Shown here in pieces: positions 6,919-16,058 of a DNA stretch of 41,221 nucleotides. Under the pieces are notes generated by a model that was given only the letters and a program-made list of their open reading frames with translations, ran no database searches and had not been told where the DNA came from. The DNA comes from a virus: the IMG/VR virus record IMGVR_UViG_3300009788_000180, positions 1-41,221 of that record; one strand, written 5' to 3'. Within the stretch, counting starts at the first letter, position 1; each line of letters begins with the position of its first letter. The position numbers were made by a program, and so were the translations under genes.

Positions 6919-6925
6919 GTGATAT

Positions 6926-7294
6926 ATGGCAAAATCAATCAGTGATACGTTACTTGATGCGATGCTGACGTTGGCCGAAGGCGACCAGGTAAGCGTTTGT
7001 TCAGCGCAGCCGACGACCTACACGGAGGCAATAACAACCTTCAAGCTCGCCATTAAAACAGCCCTATCAGGGCAGTACACAAAAGCAAACGGAGATACTA
7101 GCGGGCGAAAAAGCACGTTGGCAGCGCAGCTTGCTGTCGATATAGACACATCTGGAACAGCGACGCACGTAGCTGTAACGAATCTAGGCGATACATCGCT
7201 GCGAAGAGTAACAACCTGCGCATCACAAGCTCTTGTTGACACTGGTACCGTAGACATCGGCGCACACAAGCACGAACTCAATGACCCCACATAG
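6926..7294 (+). CDS. Conserved phage virion-associated protein
   Basis: 122 residues with an AGGTG site before the ATG. The pattern CSAQPTTYTEA near residue 25, a middle GDTSGRKSTL segment, and a C-terminal TTCASQALVDTG beta stretch match a family of small phage proteins usually encoded among virion structural genes. The exact role is not known; a small beta-sandwich capsid or tail accessory protein is likely. Confidence 0.55.
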   Translation: MAKSISDTLLDAMLTLAEGDQVSVCSAQPTTYTEAITTFKLAIKTALSGQYTKANGDTSGRKSTLAAQLAVDIDTSGTATHVAVTNLGDTSLRRVTTCASQALVDTGTVDIGAHKHELNDPT

Positions 7295-7301
7295 GTGACA
7301 A

Positions 7302-7523
7302 ATGACTGACGAAACCCGACAAATTGAGTGGACTGAAGTGCCTCATTATATGCTTGGTAGAAATCCACGCTTCCCGGGCGACCGCGATACACTGCCAAAG
7401 GCCGAGGCTGACACCTACGTCGAAATCGGCGTCGCAATGGACCCGGCCACAGGCGAGAAAAACGAGCGAAAGCCTGGACAACATTCGATTGTTGTTGATG
7501 ATATAACCCAGCAAAACAGGTAG
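7302..7523 (+). CDS. Hypothetical protein
   Basis: 73 residues with AGGTGA upstream. Hydrophilic, with many D, E, P and R residues and no membrane segment. A second reading frame in the same stretch (7324-7506) is taken as a shadow. No family recognised; operon position suggests a small structural or assembly protein. Confidence 0.5.
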   Translation: MTDETRQIEWTEVPHYMLGRNPRFPGDRDTLPKAEADTYVEIGVAMDPATGEKNERKPGQHSIVVDDITQQNR

Positions 7524-7530
7524 TTCCTAA

Positions 7531-7863
7531 ATGGCCGTTACAGTTCGCGGAAAATTTGCAGTATTTGCAGACAATGACACGTGCATAAGCGCGGTGCTTG
7601 AAGATGAAGATGAAGTACCTGTAACTGGCGGCACGGTCACTGCAACGCTTCAAAAAGCCAGCGTAGATGTAACGGGGCAGGTATGGCCCCTTGCAATGCC
7701 CGAAACAGCGACTCCAGGCACTTACGAAGCTACACTATTGAGCACATTAGGCATTGATGACGGTGACACAATTTCTGTACAGGTCGATGGTATCGGCCCA
7801 ACGGGAGCGGTTTACAGGTCATTTGATGACGAAGTAAAGGTAATCAACAAGCCATTAAGCTAA
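7531..7863 (+). CDS. Ig-like beta-sandwich structural protein
   Basis: 110 residues of alternating hydrophobic and polar residues: GGTVTATLQKASVDVTGQ, then PGTYEATLLSTLGIDDGDTISVQVDG, typical of an immunoglobulin-like or BppU-like beta sandwich in phage virion proteins. It lies between the fibre-like genes and terminase. It could decorate the capsid or assist fibre attachment. Fold assignment is by eye. Confidence 0.55.
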   Translation: MAVTVRGKFAVFADNDTCISAVLEDEDEVPVTGGTVTATLQKASVDVTGQVWPLAMPETATPGTYEATLLSTLGIDDGDTISVQVDGIGPTGAVYRSFDDEVKVINKPLS

Positions 7864-7929
7864 ACCTAATCGATGCCAGTGGCGTCGGTTGCAGATAAGG
7901 CTAATCGAGGTTCGATAGCCGGTGAGATA

Positions 7930-8493
7930 ATGAGCCAGAGAACACCTACCAAGGCAGAAATCAATAGGTATGCTGAAAATTACGTTCTATATGGGGATAA
8001 AACAAGGGCCGCGAGGGTTTCGTTCCCCAAGACAAAAGCATCGAAAGCGACAGTAAACGTGCTCGGATCAACCCTATATGCCATGCCAAAGGTACGCAGA
8101 AGGATTGAAGATCTCCAAATAACAAAGCATGAAATAGCCGACAAAGAATTCAACATCAATGCCAAATACGTTCTTGGCAGGCTTCACGAAATAGACACGC
8201 TCGACATTCTCGATATCATCAATGATGACTTTTCAGCGTTCAAAAAATTATCCGACTGGCCAAGATCCTGGCGAATCTCTATCAGCTCGATCGACCTTAA
8301 GCGCATTATCTCAAGAGAAGGAAAAGAGAATATTGAGTCTCTTGTCCAAAAAATACGCTGGCCAGACAAAACAAAGAATCTCGAGCTGCTGGGTAAGCAC
8401 GTTTCGATCGGCGCTTTCAAGGACGACAATCAGGAACCTGCACCGGATTTAGCAAAAGCCTTGTATGTACTAGCGCAGAAACTACCTGGATGA
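7930..8493 (+). CDS. Terminase small subunit
   Basis: 187 residues from the ATG at 7930 (GGTGAG upstream); an in-frame ATG at 7873 would add 19 residues but lacks a binding site. The N-terminal 70 residues look like a helix-turn-helix DNA-binding domain (TPTKAEINRYAENYVL...TRAARVSFP...), and the C-terminus is a helical oligomerisation and large-subunit-binding region. It overlaps the large-subunit gene by 4 bases. It would recognise the packaging site and recruit the large subunit. Confidence 0.75.
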   Translation: MSQRTPTKAEINRYAENYVLYGDKTRAARVSFPKTKASKATVNVLGSTLYAMPKVRRRIEDLQITKHEIADKEFNINAKYVLGRLHEIDTLDILDIINDDFSAFKKLSDWPRSWRISISSIDLKRIISREGKENIESLVQKIRWPDKTKNLELLGKHVSIGAFKDDNQEPAPDLAKALYVLAQKLPG

Positions 8494-9803
8494 ATGCCGC
8501 GCTAGATCGCCAGATGGAGCGTTGGTATCCGCTAAGGGATCACCCTGTTCAGCTATCGTTGGTTGCCGCCATATCAAGAGGCATTAGGTTTCCAGTAGTG
8601 CCAAGCGGTCGACGCAGCGGAAAAACTGAGCGCGCAAAGAGGTTCGTTGCCAAGCAGGCAATGATGAATTCCAATGAAAAATACTTCCTTGCAGCACCTA
8701 CCCGGGCACAGGCGAAAAAGATATTTTGGGATGATATCAAGCTATTAACCCTTTCAGCATGTCACATCAAACCACCAAGTGAATCAGAGTTAATCGTATT
8801 CCTTCCAAACGGCACAGAGATACACGTATTGGGGCTCGATAAGCCCGCGCGGTTCGAAGGTACCAATTGGACGGGCGGCGTGATCGATGAAATTGCGGAT
8901 ATCAAAGAGGACTCGATCGATGAAAATATCATGCCGGCGCTTGATACTGTCGACCCGAGGCGCCCTGATTATCGCGCCTGGTGTTGGTTTATCGGCGTAC
9001 CTGATGGGCTTGGCAAATATTACAGAATGGCTACCTATGCTGAATTTAGTGGCGATGAATTATGGGAGCTTTTCCATTGGAAGTCTGCAGAGATATTGCC
9101 AGCTGATGTCATCGACGCGGCAAAGCGCAGAATGTCGAAGCGTCAATTTCAGCAGGAATATGAGGGCAGCTTTGAAACGGCCACCGGTAAAATATATGAT
9201 GACTACAACAAGGAAAATGCCACCGATGCAGCCATATTGCCACACGAAGAAATCCACTGGATGCACGATCAAAACTATACTCCGTTATCATCCGCCATCG
9301 GCGTTATCAGGGATGACAACATTTATCTGCTCGATGAGATTGTGCTAATCTCTGCAATAAGCCGACAGTCTGCGATGGAGTTTGTCGAAAAATACGCTGA
9401 TCACGAAAACAAGATATGCAATTTGTATGGTGATCCCGCGGGCAGGGCAGGCGAAAAGCATGGCCACGAGTCAGACTACACCGAGATTAAAGACGTATTG
9501 GGGAGCCATGGCTGGGAGGTTGTCGACATGGTTCAAATGAGCCACCCGGCGATAAAGGATCGGCAGAATGCAGTAAGGGCCAAGATATGCACCGCGGCGG
9601 GCGACCGGTCATTATTCGTCAACCCAGTAACTGCGCCATGGTGTCACGAGGGCCTGGCCACAGTTCAATTGATGGAAGGATCCACATACCAGGAAGATCA
9701 ACGGAATAAATACCAGCACATAACCACGGCGATAGGCTATTGTATAGATACGCTATACCCGACCACCGGCGAATTCTTTGCGCCACCAGTTAGAAGGGCT
9801 TGA
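8490..9803 (+). CDS. Terminase large subunit
   Basis: 437 residues. It pumps DNA into the procapsid and cuts it. The ATPase domain has Walker A at about residues 39-46 (GRRSGKT) and Walker B VIDE near residue 132. The nuclease half carries an aspartate after HWMH (HDQNYTP, about 252-258) and a second at GDPAGRAG (about 313-320), as in RNase H-fold terminase nucleases. Length is normal. The start overlaps the small subunit (ATGA at 8490-8493). Confidence 0.9.
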   Translation: MNAALDRQMERWYPLRDHPVQLSLVAAISRGIRFPVVPSGRRSGKTERAKRFVAKQAMMNSNEKYFLAAPTRAQAKKIFWDDIKLLTLSACHIKPPSESELIVFLPNGTEIHVLGLDKPARFEGTNWTGGVIDEIADIKEDSIDENIMPALDTVDPRRPDYRAWCWFIGVPDGLGKYYRMATYAEFSGDELWELFHWKSAEILPADVIDAAKRRMSKRQFQQEYEGSFETATGKIYDDYNKENATDAAILPHEEIHWMHDQNYTPLSSAIGVIRDDNIYLLDEIVLISAISRQSAMEFVEKYADHENKICNLYGDPAGRAGEKHGHESDYTEIKDVLGSHGWEVVDMVQMSHPAIKDRQNAVRAKICTAAGDRSLFVNPVTAPWCHEGLATVQLMEGSTYQEDQRNKYQHITTAIGYCIDTLYPTTGEFFAPPVRRA

Positions 9804-9804
9804 T

Positions 9805-10074
9805 ATGACACTTAAACACTATACAGACGCTCAGTTAATCGCCGAATTAATCAACCGGAATAAAGTTGTCGATTCTCCAAGGTCGACGAGCTATGGCTAC
9901 GGCATGAGGATTGTCGATATCGGCCTAGGGAAAGACGAAATTGCTACAATTGCAATACATGATAATGGTATCGATTATGTAAAAAAATACTCATCGCCCG
10001 CGGCCAGAGTTCTTCGAGACAAAGGGCAATCGAAAGCCGTTAAAACAGCCAGAGGGAGCGCGTTGACTCAATGA
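9805..10074 (+). CDS. Hypothetical protein after terminase
   Basis: 89 residues from the ATG at 9805, just after the terminase stop; an upstream in-frame TTG at 9778 is rejected because it lies inside the terminase gene without a binding site. The product starts with a short helix (YTDAQLIAELINRNK) followed by beta-rich sequence. No family recognised. The end overlaps the next gene by 4 bases. Confidence 0.5.
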   Translation: MTLKHYTDAQLIAELINRNKVVDSPRSTSYGYGMRIVDIGLGKDEIATIAIHDNGIDYVKKYSSPAARVLRDKGQSKAVKTARGSALTQ

Positions 10075-10505
10075 CAACAATCGCATGGGATGGAAAGACG
10101 CTAGCTTGCGACTCGCAGGCAACTTGTAACGACGTAGTAATGTCGAGCACAACAAAAAAGATATTCAAAAATGTTGGACCATATGCTGCCGTCGCAGGTG
10201 CTGGTAGCCAGGGGCAGGTCGTGGAGTGGATTTCATGGATTAAATCCGGAAAGAATGGAGACGCGCCAGAGACCAAGGTAACAATGCTCTGCATAAAACC
10301 AAACGGCAGGGGCGTGGTAATTTTTACAGGTCAGTCTCAAGAAGAAATTACGCTAACAAAAAATTCTGCAGAGGGCTCGGGTATGGACATAGCTATCGGT
10401 GCCATGGATGCAGGTAAGAGCGCGATTGAAGCTGTTAAAATCGCAATCAAGCGCGACATTCATAGTGGTGGAAAAGTTCAATCATATACCGTTAGGACTG
10501 TTTGA
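10071..10505 (+). CDS. Proteasome/HslV-like Ntn-hydrolase
   Basis: 144 residues. The protein begins MTTIAWDGKTLACDSQAT, which parallels the N-terminus of proteasome beta subunits and HslV after removal of Met: nucleophilic Thr, then Asp (D14) and a Lys pair at about 29-30 in the positions expected for the catalytic Asp and Lys. AGAGSQGQ follows, as in the Gly-rich loop of the fold, and the C-terminus (GAMDAGKSAIEAVKIAIKRD) matches its final helices. Small proteins of this type occur in phage structural regions. They may process a virion protein or a host protein; the substrate is unknown. Confidence 0.65.
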   Translation: MTTIAWDGKTLACDSQATCNDVVMSSTTKKIFKNVGPYAAVAGAGSQGQVVEWISWIKSGKNGDAPETKVTMLCIKPNGRGVVIFTGQSQEEITLTKNSAEGSGMDIAIGAMDAGKSAIEAVKIAIKRDIHSGGKVQSYTVRTV

Positions 10506-10506
10506 T

Positions 10507-10785
10507 ATGGGTAACGTAATACACGCAAACTTCGACCAATCCGATGATGGAACAGGTTATCTCCTGGAGGATGTCGAAGGCGGGAAAAAGAAAATAACTG
10601 GGGTTTATGTTGGCGATATATCAGCAGCTTCTGACGGTGACAATATAATGATTGGTGCAAAGGTCGAACAAGGAATTGATCATCCAGTATTTTTAACTAT
10701 GGAAGAAATGAACCAATTCTGCATTATGTGGCTATGCATATTCAATCCAGAAGTTATTGCCGAGGATATAATGGATGAAAAGTGA
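10507..10785 (+). CDS. Hypothetical protein
   Basis: 92 residues from the ATG at 10507, one base after the preceding stop. Acidic, starting with a beta-rich half and ending in a hydrophobic helix (FLTMEEMNQFCIMWLCIFN) that is probably buried rather than membrane-spanning. No motif recognised. Position suggests co-expression with the Ntn-hydrolase. Confidence 0.5.
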   Translation: MGNVIHANFDQSDDGTGYLLEDVEGGKKKITGVYVGDISAASDGDNIMIGAKVEQGIDHPVFLTMEEMNQFCIMWLCIFNPEVIAEDIMDEK

Positions 10786-10809
10786 ATCATATACTTTCGG
10801 GAGTTGAAC

Positions 10810-11319
10810 GTGATCATAAACATAAAGGCAAGGCTTACGCTAAAAAATATATTGCACCATGGATTTGTTTCTTGTCACGTTAATGGGTGCTATATGGACG
10901 GAGTGATATCCGCAGACTCTTTGAAAGGGGTGGTTATCGTGCATCAGACCGACTCCGATGGAAATGTTCTACTGAACAGGGATCGGGACGCGGTGGCTAC
11001 AAAAACATTATACGGCCCGACTGTTATAAAATGGAGCCCTTCTGTATTCATAGATTCCTATTTTGCATATCTTCTTGCAAGAATCAGAACACGAAAATCA
11101 AGAGCCGAGTTTAAAAGACACATTGCCCGCGCTAAAAAAACTTATGTGGTTGGTGTTAAAGTGGCATGGTGGTTCAAATATTTTTATTTTCCAATGATAG
11201 TAATTACTGCTTATTTGATCCGTTCGCTTGGTGGTAATCCGGTACTAAACGAAAAGAGGTTAGAATATTGGGTAAAAAAGGCAGTAAAGCTAGGTCATGT
11301 TGAGGTTGTCGAAAAATAA
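10810..11319 (+). CDS. Hypothetical protein with one membrane segment
   Basis: 169 residues from a GTG at 10810, chosen because GGGAG lies 7 nt upstream; a TTG at 10804 would be too close. The first 90 residues are beta-rich and soluble; basic residues follow (about 95-110) and one transmembrane helix lies near residues 127-143 (FYFPMIVITAYLI). The stop overlaps the MuF gene start. A membrane protein inside the head-gene block is unusual and may be an accessory gene. Function unknown. Confidence 0.5.
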   Translation: MIINIKARLTLKNILHHGFVSCHVNGCYMDGVISADSLKGVVIVHQTDSDGNVLLNRDRDAVATKTLYGPTVIKWSPSVFIDSYFAYLLARIRTRKSRAEFKRHIARAKKTYVVGVKVAWWFKYFYFPMIVITAYLIRSLGGNPVLNEKRLEYWVKKAVKLGHVEVVEK

Positions 11320-12548
11320 TGGCTGATTCAGTACTCGACGCAGAAATACGGCGTGATGTCCAGCGGCAACGGTTCGGCACCGGTATTGTGCGCAATGAAA
11401 TCAGGCCTACAGCACAAAAGCTAAGCCGTTCTCTGGTTCGCATCATGTCAGATTTCGATACCGACGACATGACAAATACAGATCTGAAAAAGCTCACAGC
11501 TGAGATTCGTTCAGAATTCAAGGGCGATTGGTCTGCAATGTGGGAAGATATCACCGAGGAATTGACCGACATGGCTGTACTTGCCGGGGAGGACACCGCG
11601 GCGGTATACAACGACCTTACACCTGACAAAATGGCGGCGCCCACAGCCAAGTCGATTGAGACTGGCGTAAGAACAGCTGAAATGACACTGACCACACAAA
11701 CCCCACAGACTGGCGTATGGTCTCAGTTCACCGCAACCAATATTGACTCCACTTCAAAGGCCGTTGTCGGTGTGATCCGTGATGGGTTCAATAACAACTT
11801 ACCTCTATCCGAAATAACCCAGCAGCTGCGCGGTAAATTTAACCGTCAAACAAAACAATATGTGGGTGGCGTGTTGAATGGGGTTTCTAGGTCCAGGGCT
11901 GAGGCTCTAGCCAGAACTGGGATATCTCATCATGCCAATGTTGCCCGGGACAAGTTTGCTGAAACCAACAAGGACATTATCGAGGCAAGGATACTATTCG
12001 CGACATTGGACAACGTGACAACAACGATCTGCTTTCGCCGGCACTTGAACGTGTACAAAACTGGTGAGCGCTTCCCGCCACTGCCATTCCATTACAACGA
12101 ACGATCGCAGTACGTTTTCAAGACTGCAAACTTTGACCCACTTGATACTGATCGGCCTGCTGTCGGCGGCCAAGAGGGCGATGAAGCTGAAGAGGAATTC
12201 AACAAACGGAAATCTAGGCAAGATAATCTGCGCGCAAATCGAGCTGAAAAACGGGCAGACGGCGAGACAACGCCAGAGACAAAATCAAAGGTCACATTCC
12301 GCGGTAGGAAAGACACTGATATCTTTGATGTCGAGCAGATCAGCGCCAAAAAAACATCAGATGCCTGGCTCCGGGACCAACCCAAATGGTTTGTAGAATC
12401 ATCTTTGGGAAAAAGTCGTGCTAAACTATTCATCGATGGTGATTTACATATCGACAAGTTCACAGACATGACCGGGCGCCAGTTGACGCTCGACGAATTA
12501 AAACAAACCAGCGCAGGGTCTGCAGCATTCGCCAAGGTGGACAAATGA
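11319..12548 (+). CDS. MuF-type head morphogenesis protein
   Basis: 409 residues. The region around residues 195-265 matches the MuF (SPP1 gp7-like) domain: RAEALARTGISHHANVARDKF, then a beta stretch ATLDNVTTTICFRRH and a P-rich FPPLPFHYNERSQYVF segment. The N-terminal half is helical, and residues 285-320 are charged and probably disordered. MuF proteins are minor capsid proteins that bind portal and go into procapsids. It precedes portal here, whereas portal-then-MuF is the usual order. Confidence 0.75.
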   Translation: MADSVLDAEIRRDVQRQRFGTGIVRNEIRPTAQKLSRSLVRIMSDFDTDDMTNTDLKKLTAEIRSEFKGDWSAMWEDITEELTDMAVLAGEDTAAVYNDLTPDKMAAPTAKSIETGVRTAEMTLTTQTPQTGVWSQFTATNIDSTSKAVVGVIRDGFNNNLPLSEITQQLRGKFNRQTKQYVGGVLNGVSRSRAEALARTGISHHANVARDKFAETNKDIIEARILFATLDNVTTTICFRRHLNVYKTGERFPPLPFHYNERSQYVFKTANFDPLDTDRPAVGGQEGDEAEEEFNKRKSRQDNLRANRAEKRADGETTPETKSKVTFRGRKDTDIFDVEQISAKKTSDAWLRDQPKWFVESSLGKSRAKLFIDGDLHIDKFTDMTGRQLTLDELKQTSAGSAAFAKVDK

Positions 12549-14008
12549 GCACAACAAATATTTTCAATACTCATCATTCCGATTATGACGACACGATCGA
12601 GGCTGTAAAAACGACTCGCGACACAATCGAGGGTTCGAACAGAATCAAAAATGGACCGCGCGCAGCAAAATATCTACCGGATCCCTACGGATGCGATGAA
12701 ACCAAAAACTTAAATACTGGCATAAGCCAGAGATACACAGTTTATAAGTCTCGCGCAGAATATGACAATTTCCCAGGCAAAACACTTTCCAGCTATCTCG
12801 GGTCGATAAACGCCATCCCACCAAGCGTTGAAGAGATACCTTCAGAGGTTGAATACCTGATCAACAACTCAGATGGAAATTCTACGCCACTGACTGAGTC
12901 GATCGAAATTACTCAATCAAATTTGTTACAAGTAAAATATCACGGTCTTTTATCTGATTTTACTGGTCTATCGGATAACAACGTTGCTATGACAAAGGCC
13001 CAAGCCAAAGAACTTGGCCTTATGTCGACTATCAAGCATTACCCCAGGGAATCTATTGTTGATTGGGAATTCTCCGAAGCGAACGGCAAAATACAGCTGA
13101 CATTCGTCAAGCTTGCTGAAAGCACGAGCGAAATTGACAAGACAACCTATCAGCGAATCGAAAAAGAAAACCAGTTGATCTTGTCGCTCGACGCAGCCGG
13201 CAAATACAATCAGAAGCAGGTCACCAAGGACAAGGATGGCAATGAGGTTGTATCCGAGCCGCTCTACCCAGAGAATCGCGATGGCTTGATGGATTTCATA
13301 CCGTTCTGCTTCGTCATAGATCAAAAATCCGAGTCGTTCTCCATTCCCCGGGGTCTTGGAATTGTTTACCCGATATCACTGAAGGCGATTTCTCGGTACC
13401 AGGTGAATGCAGACCTGAAAGAATCGTTACATGAGGGTGCATCACCAACATCATATTCATCTGGATGGACTGAAGCAAAATGGAATCTCTACAAAAAAAT
13501 GACAGGTCGAGACAGTATCGCTCTCGGTGTCAGGGCTCACAATCCACTACCTGAAGGATCTGTTTTCGACTTTGCGCAATGGAACGCAAACGATAACGGA
13601 CTGTTCAAATACATGGACGAAAATCAAAAAGAGGCAAAGGCACTGGGTGCACGGTTCGACACATCTGATGCGAGGGATGAGGCTGTTGGTGTTGCTGAAA
13701 TACGCAGCGCAGAAGAACAGGCCGCCTTTATCAACATTCAAACATCGACTGAATCAGCCTACAAGAAGGTTGTTTTCTGGTGTTACTTGTTCATGTCAAC
13801 AGGGACAGAAGAACCAGAAATAGAAATCAAGCTCAACAAAGATTTCACGGAAATTAAATTGTCAGCTCAAGATCAGGCAGAAATCAGAAGCAATGTTCTT
13901 AATGGCATTTTCGACCGGGAAGAGGGCTTGAGGCAGCTACAGCTTGGTGGAGTCCTAACCGAGACTGCTAGAGTGCTACTTGACAGGCTTGAAATAAACG
14001 GGCTATAG
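12545..14008 (+). CDS. Portal protein (DUF4055-like)
   Basis: 487 residues, overlapping the MuF gene by 4 bases. The N-terminal half has the DUF4055 pattern: IEGSNRIKNGPRAAKYLP, YKSRAEYDNFPGKTLSSYLG, an ITQSNLLQVKYHGLLSDF region and IKHYPRESIVDWEF. The C-terminal half has the helical stem and wing pattern (KYMDENQKEAKALGARF near 355-371). It would form the dodecameric ring at the capsid vertex through which DNA is packaged. Length fits the family. Confidence 0.8.
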   Translation: MSTTNIFNTHHSDYDDTIEAVKTTRDTIEGSNRIKNGPRAAKYLPDPYGCDETKNLNTGISQRYTVYKSRAEYDNFPGKTLSSYLGSINAIPPSVEEIPSEVEYLINNSDGNSTPLTESIEITQSNLLQVKYHGLLSDFTGLSDNNVAMTKAQAKELGLMSTIKHYPRESIVDWEFSEANGKIQLTFVKLAESTSEIDKTTYQRIEKENQLILSLDAAGKYNQKQVTKDKDGNEVVSEPLYPENRDGLMDFIPFCFVIDQKSESFSIPRGLGIVYPISLKAISRYQVNADLKESLHEGASPTSYSSGWTEAKWNLYKKMTGRDSIALGVRAHNPLPEGSVFDFAQWNANDNGLFKYMDENQKEAKALGARFDTSDARDEAVGVAEIRSAEEQAAFINIQTSTESAYKKVVFWCYLFMSTGTEEPEIEIKLNKDFTEIKLSAQDQAEIRSNVLNGIFDREEGLRQLQLGGVLTETARVLLDRLEINGL

Positions 14009-14020
14009 TCAATTCAACGT

Positions 14021-14035
14021 CGCCAATGTTTGGCG
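14021..14035 (+). other. Intergenic hairpin between portal and scaffold genes
   Basis: CGCCAA and TTGGCG form a perfect 6-bp stem with a 3-nt loop. No T-tract follows, so it is not a simple terminator. It may be an mRNA processing or stability element before the highly needed scaffold and coat genes. Confidence 0.35.
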
Positions 14036-14071
14036 CAATATATTTCATAAACAACCAGTTAGGGTCTAACA

Positions 14072-14827
14072 ATGCCGATTGAATTTGCAAGCGAGTCCGA
14101 CATTCCAGTGGAGTCTCGGGAAGAATTTGTAGAGTTTACCAGGGACGACAAAACAGTTTTTATGCATAAGGATTATGCGGAATCTTTAAAATCAGGGTTT
14201 CGAATGCAGGGAAATTTAACGAAACTGCAGACAGATTTTGATAGCTTTAAAACATCTGCAGACAAGCAAAGAACGGATGATGCTGCCAAGGCAGTTGCTG
14301 ATCAAAAGGCGGCTATCGAAGAGCAGATTCTCAAGCTAAAAGGAGAGGGCAACCACTCCGAGATACACAAGCTTGAACTTCAGCAGCGGGATGATCGTAT
14401 TTCATCCATGACTGAAGAAAATGATACACTGAAAACCCAGTTCGGCGAGCTTAAAACCTCAATGACTGAAAAAGAAAATCAAACACTGGCTATCAGCATC
14501 GCCAGTCAATATGTACCTGCAGAACTCGTCGAGTCTTTTAGCAAGTTGCTAATGATGGGACATATCAAAAATGTTGACGGAAAGTCAGTTTTTACTAATG
14601 CCAGTGGCGAAGCAGTAGACAATGACATGGCGCGAATCGTTGAAGTTTTAAACAAGGATCCGCAGCTAAAACATTTTGCTAAATTCCCTGGTTCAAAAGG
14701 GGGTTATGGAGGCAAAGGTGGTGCTGACAATACTGATGGGAAAGTTGTTTCCCGTAAGGATTACGAGGCCAAAACACCAGCCGAAAAAGCCACTCTGATG
14801 GAGGCCGGGGTCCAAATTATTGATTAA
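14072..14827 (+). CDS. Capsid scaffolding protein
   Basis: 251 residues directly upstream of the coat gene. A long charged coiled coil spans about residues 45-140, followed by a mixed domain, a glycine-rich linker (GSKGGYGGKGG near 210) and a basic C-terminal tail with KDYEAKTPAEKATLMEAG. Composition and position are typical for scaffolds of the GPO/phage scaffolding type, which nucleate procapsid assembly and then leave. The binding site is a short AGGG. Confidence 0.75.
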   Translation: MPIEFASESDIPVESREEFVEFTRDDKTVFMHKDYAESLKSGFRMQGNLTKLQTDFDSFKTSADKQRTDDAAKAVADQKAAIEEQILKLKGEGNHSEIHKLELQQRDDRISSMTEENDTLKTQFGELKTSMTEKENQTLAISIASQYVPAELVESFSKLLMMGHIKNVDGKSVFTNASGEAVDNDMARIVEVLNKDPQLKHFAKFPGSKGGYGGKGGADNTDGKVVSRKDYEAKTPAEKATLMEAGVQIID

Positions 14828-14841
14828 ATAGGACACCACCC

Positions 14842-15984
14842 ATGGCTAATACATTAACTCGACTGATTCCCGATGCATACGCTGCAGCGCGACAAGTATC
14901 ACGCGAAATGGTGGGGTTTATTCCTGCCGTTGGTGCAAACTTCAATGACGAGCGCGTAGCTGTCGGAGAAGCAATCGTTATCCCTATCGCGCCTGCAGCA
15001 ACTGCCGGTGACATTGTTCCTTCGATGACGCCCTCAACCGCAGACGACCAGACTATAGGCAACACTACAGTAACTATCACGAAGTCACGTTCCGCTCAGT
15101 TTGCTTATACTGGCGAAGAGCAAATGGGGCTTAGGAATGGCCCCGGCCATCTCACCATACAGGCCAAGCAGATTGCCCAGGCAATGCGGACGCTCGTCAA
15201 CGAAATCGAAACCGATGTTGCTATTGAGGCACAGGTTAGTGCTTCCCGCGCTTTTGGCACTGCCGGTACAACTCCCTTCGCTTCCGATCTGTCTGATACT
15301 GCAAATATATTGCAAATTCTGAAAGATAACGGCTCGCCTCAAGGCGATCTGCAGCTGGTTATCAACTCAACCGCAGGGACAAAAATGCGGACGTTGACCC
15401 AGTTAACCAAAGCGAATGAGGCAAATAGTGACGATACGTTACGAAAAGGTGTATTGCTTGATGTCCACGATTTTGATATTCGCGAGTCTGCAAAAAACGT
15501 TTCCGTAACAAAGGGTACTGGGACTTCATACACAACCGACACTGCTGGTTATGCCATCGGAGATACAGTGATAACGCTTATCACTGGTTCAGGCACTGTT
15601 GTTGCCGGTGACGTTGTTACATTTGCCGGAGACATCAATAAGTACGTTGTCGCGGCCGGTATTGCAGCTCCTGGTGCTATTACTCTGCAGGCTCCTGGCT
15701 TGGTTGAGGCAATTGCTGCAAGCGCTGTCGCCATGACAATCGGTGGTGATTATTCTGCCAACGTCGGCTTTGACCGCGATGCAATTCAGCTAGTTACTCG
15801 AGCTCCAGCAATGCCAGAAGAAGGTGATTTGCGGATTGATAGCACTATGATCACAGATCCCGTTTCTGGGCTGTCTTTCGAGCTCTCAGTATGGGCCGGT
15901 GCTCGCATGGTCAAGTATGAGATTGCGATGGCATGGGGTGTTGACGCAGTTCATCATGCACACATCGCCATACTGCTGGGCTAA
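14842..15984 (+). CDS. Major capsid protein (P22 coat-like)
   Basis: 380 residues. The N-terminus (DAYAAARQVSREMVGFIPAV at 11-30) and the segment TITKSRSAQFAYTGEEQM match P22 gp5-type coat proteins with the HK97 fold. Residues about 220-308 form a beta-rich insertion like the P22 I-domain. The C-terminal WAGARMVKYEIAMAWG is typical of the family. It forms the icosahedral shell. A terminator follows immediately. Confidence 0.88.
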   Translation: MANTLTRLIPDAYAAARQVSREMVGFIPAVGANFNDERVAVGEAIVIPIAPAATAGDIVPSMTPSTADDQTIGNTTVTITKSRSAQFAYTGEEQMGLRNGPGHLTIQAKQIAQAMRTLVNEIETDVAIEAQVSASRAFGTAGTTPFASDLSDTANILQILKDNGSPQGDLQLVINSTAGTKMRTLTQLTKANEANSDDTLRKGVLLDVHDFDIRESAKNVSVTKGTGTSYTTDTAGYAIGDTVITLITGSGTVVAGDVVTFAGDINKYVVAAGIAAPGAITLQAPGLVEAIAASAVAMTIGGDYSANVGFDRDAIQLVTRAPAMPEEGDLRIDSTMITDPVSGLSFELSVWAGARMVKYEIAMAWGVDAVHHAHIAILLG

Positions 15985-16007
15985 TATCTACTCGTATCAT
16001 CGCTAGG

Positions 16008-16033
16008 AAGGGAGCCAATCGGTTCCCTTTTTT
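16008..16033 (+). terminator. Terminator/attenuator after the coat gene
   Basis: A stem (16008-16016 with 16021-16029, one G-T wobble), a 4-nt loop and a T6 tract. Its place right after the coat gene would make coat mRNA more abundant than downstream connector mRNA, with partial read-through. Confidence 0.8.
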
Positions 16034-16058
16034 CTAATTTAATCAAGAGGTTAATACC

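Noticed and set aside
7018-7653. A 211-codon minus-strand frame.
   Set aside because: It crosses four well-supported plus-strand genes, lacks a binding site and has a shadow-like composition.
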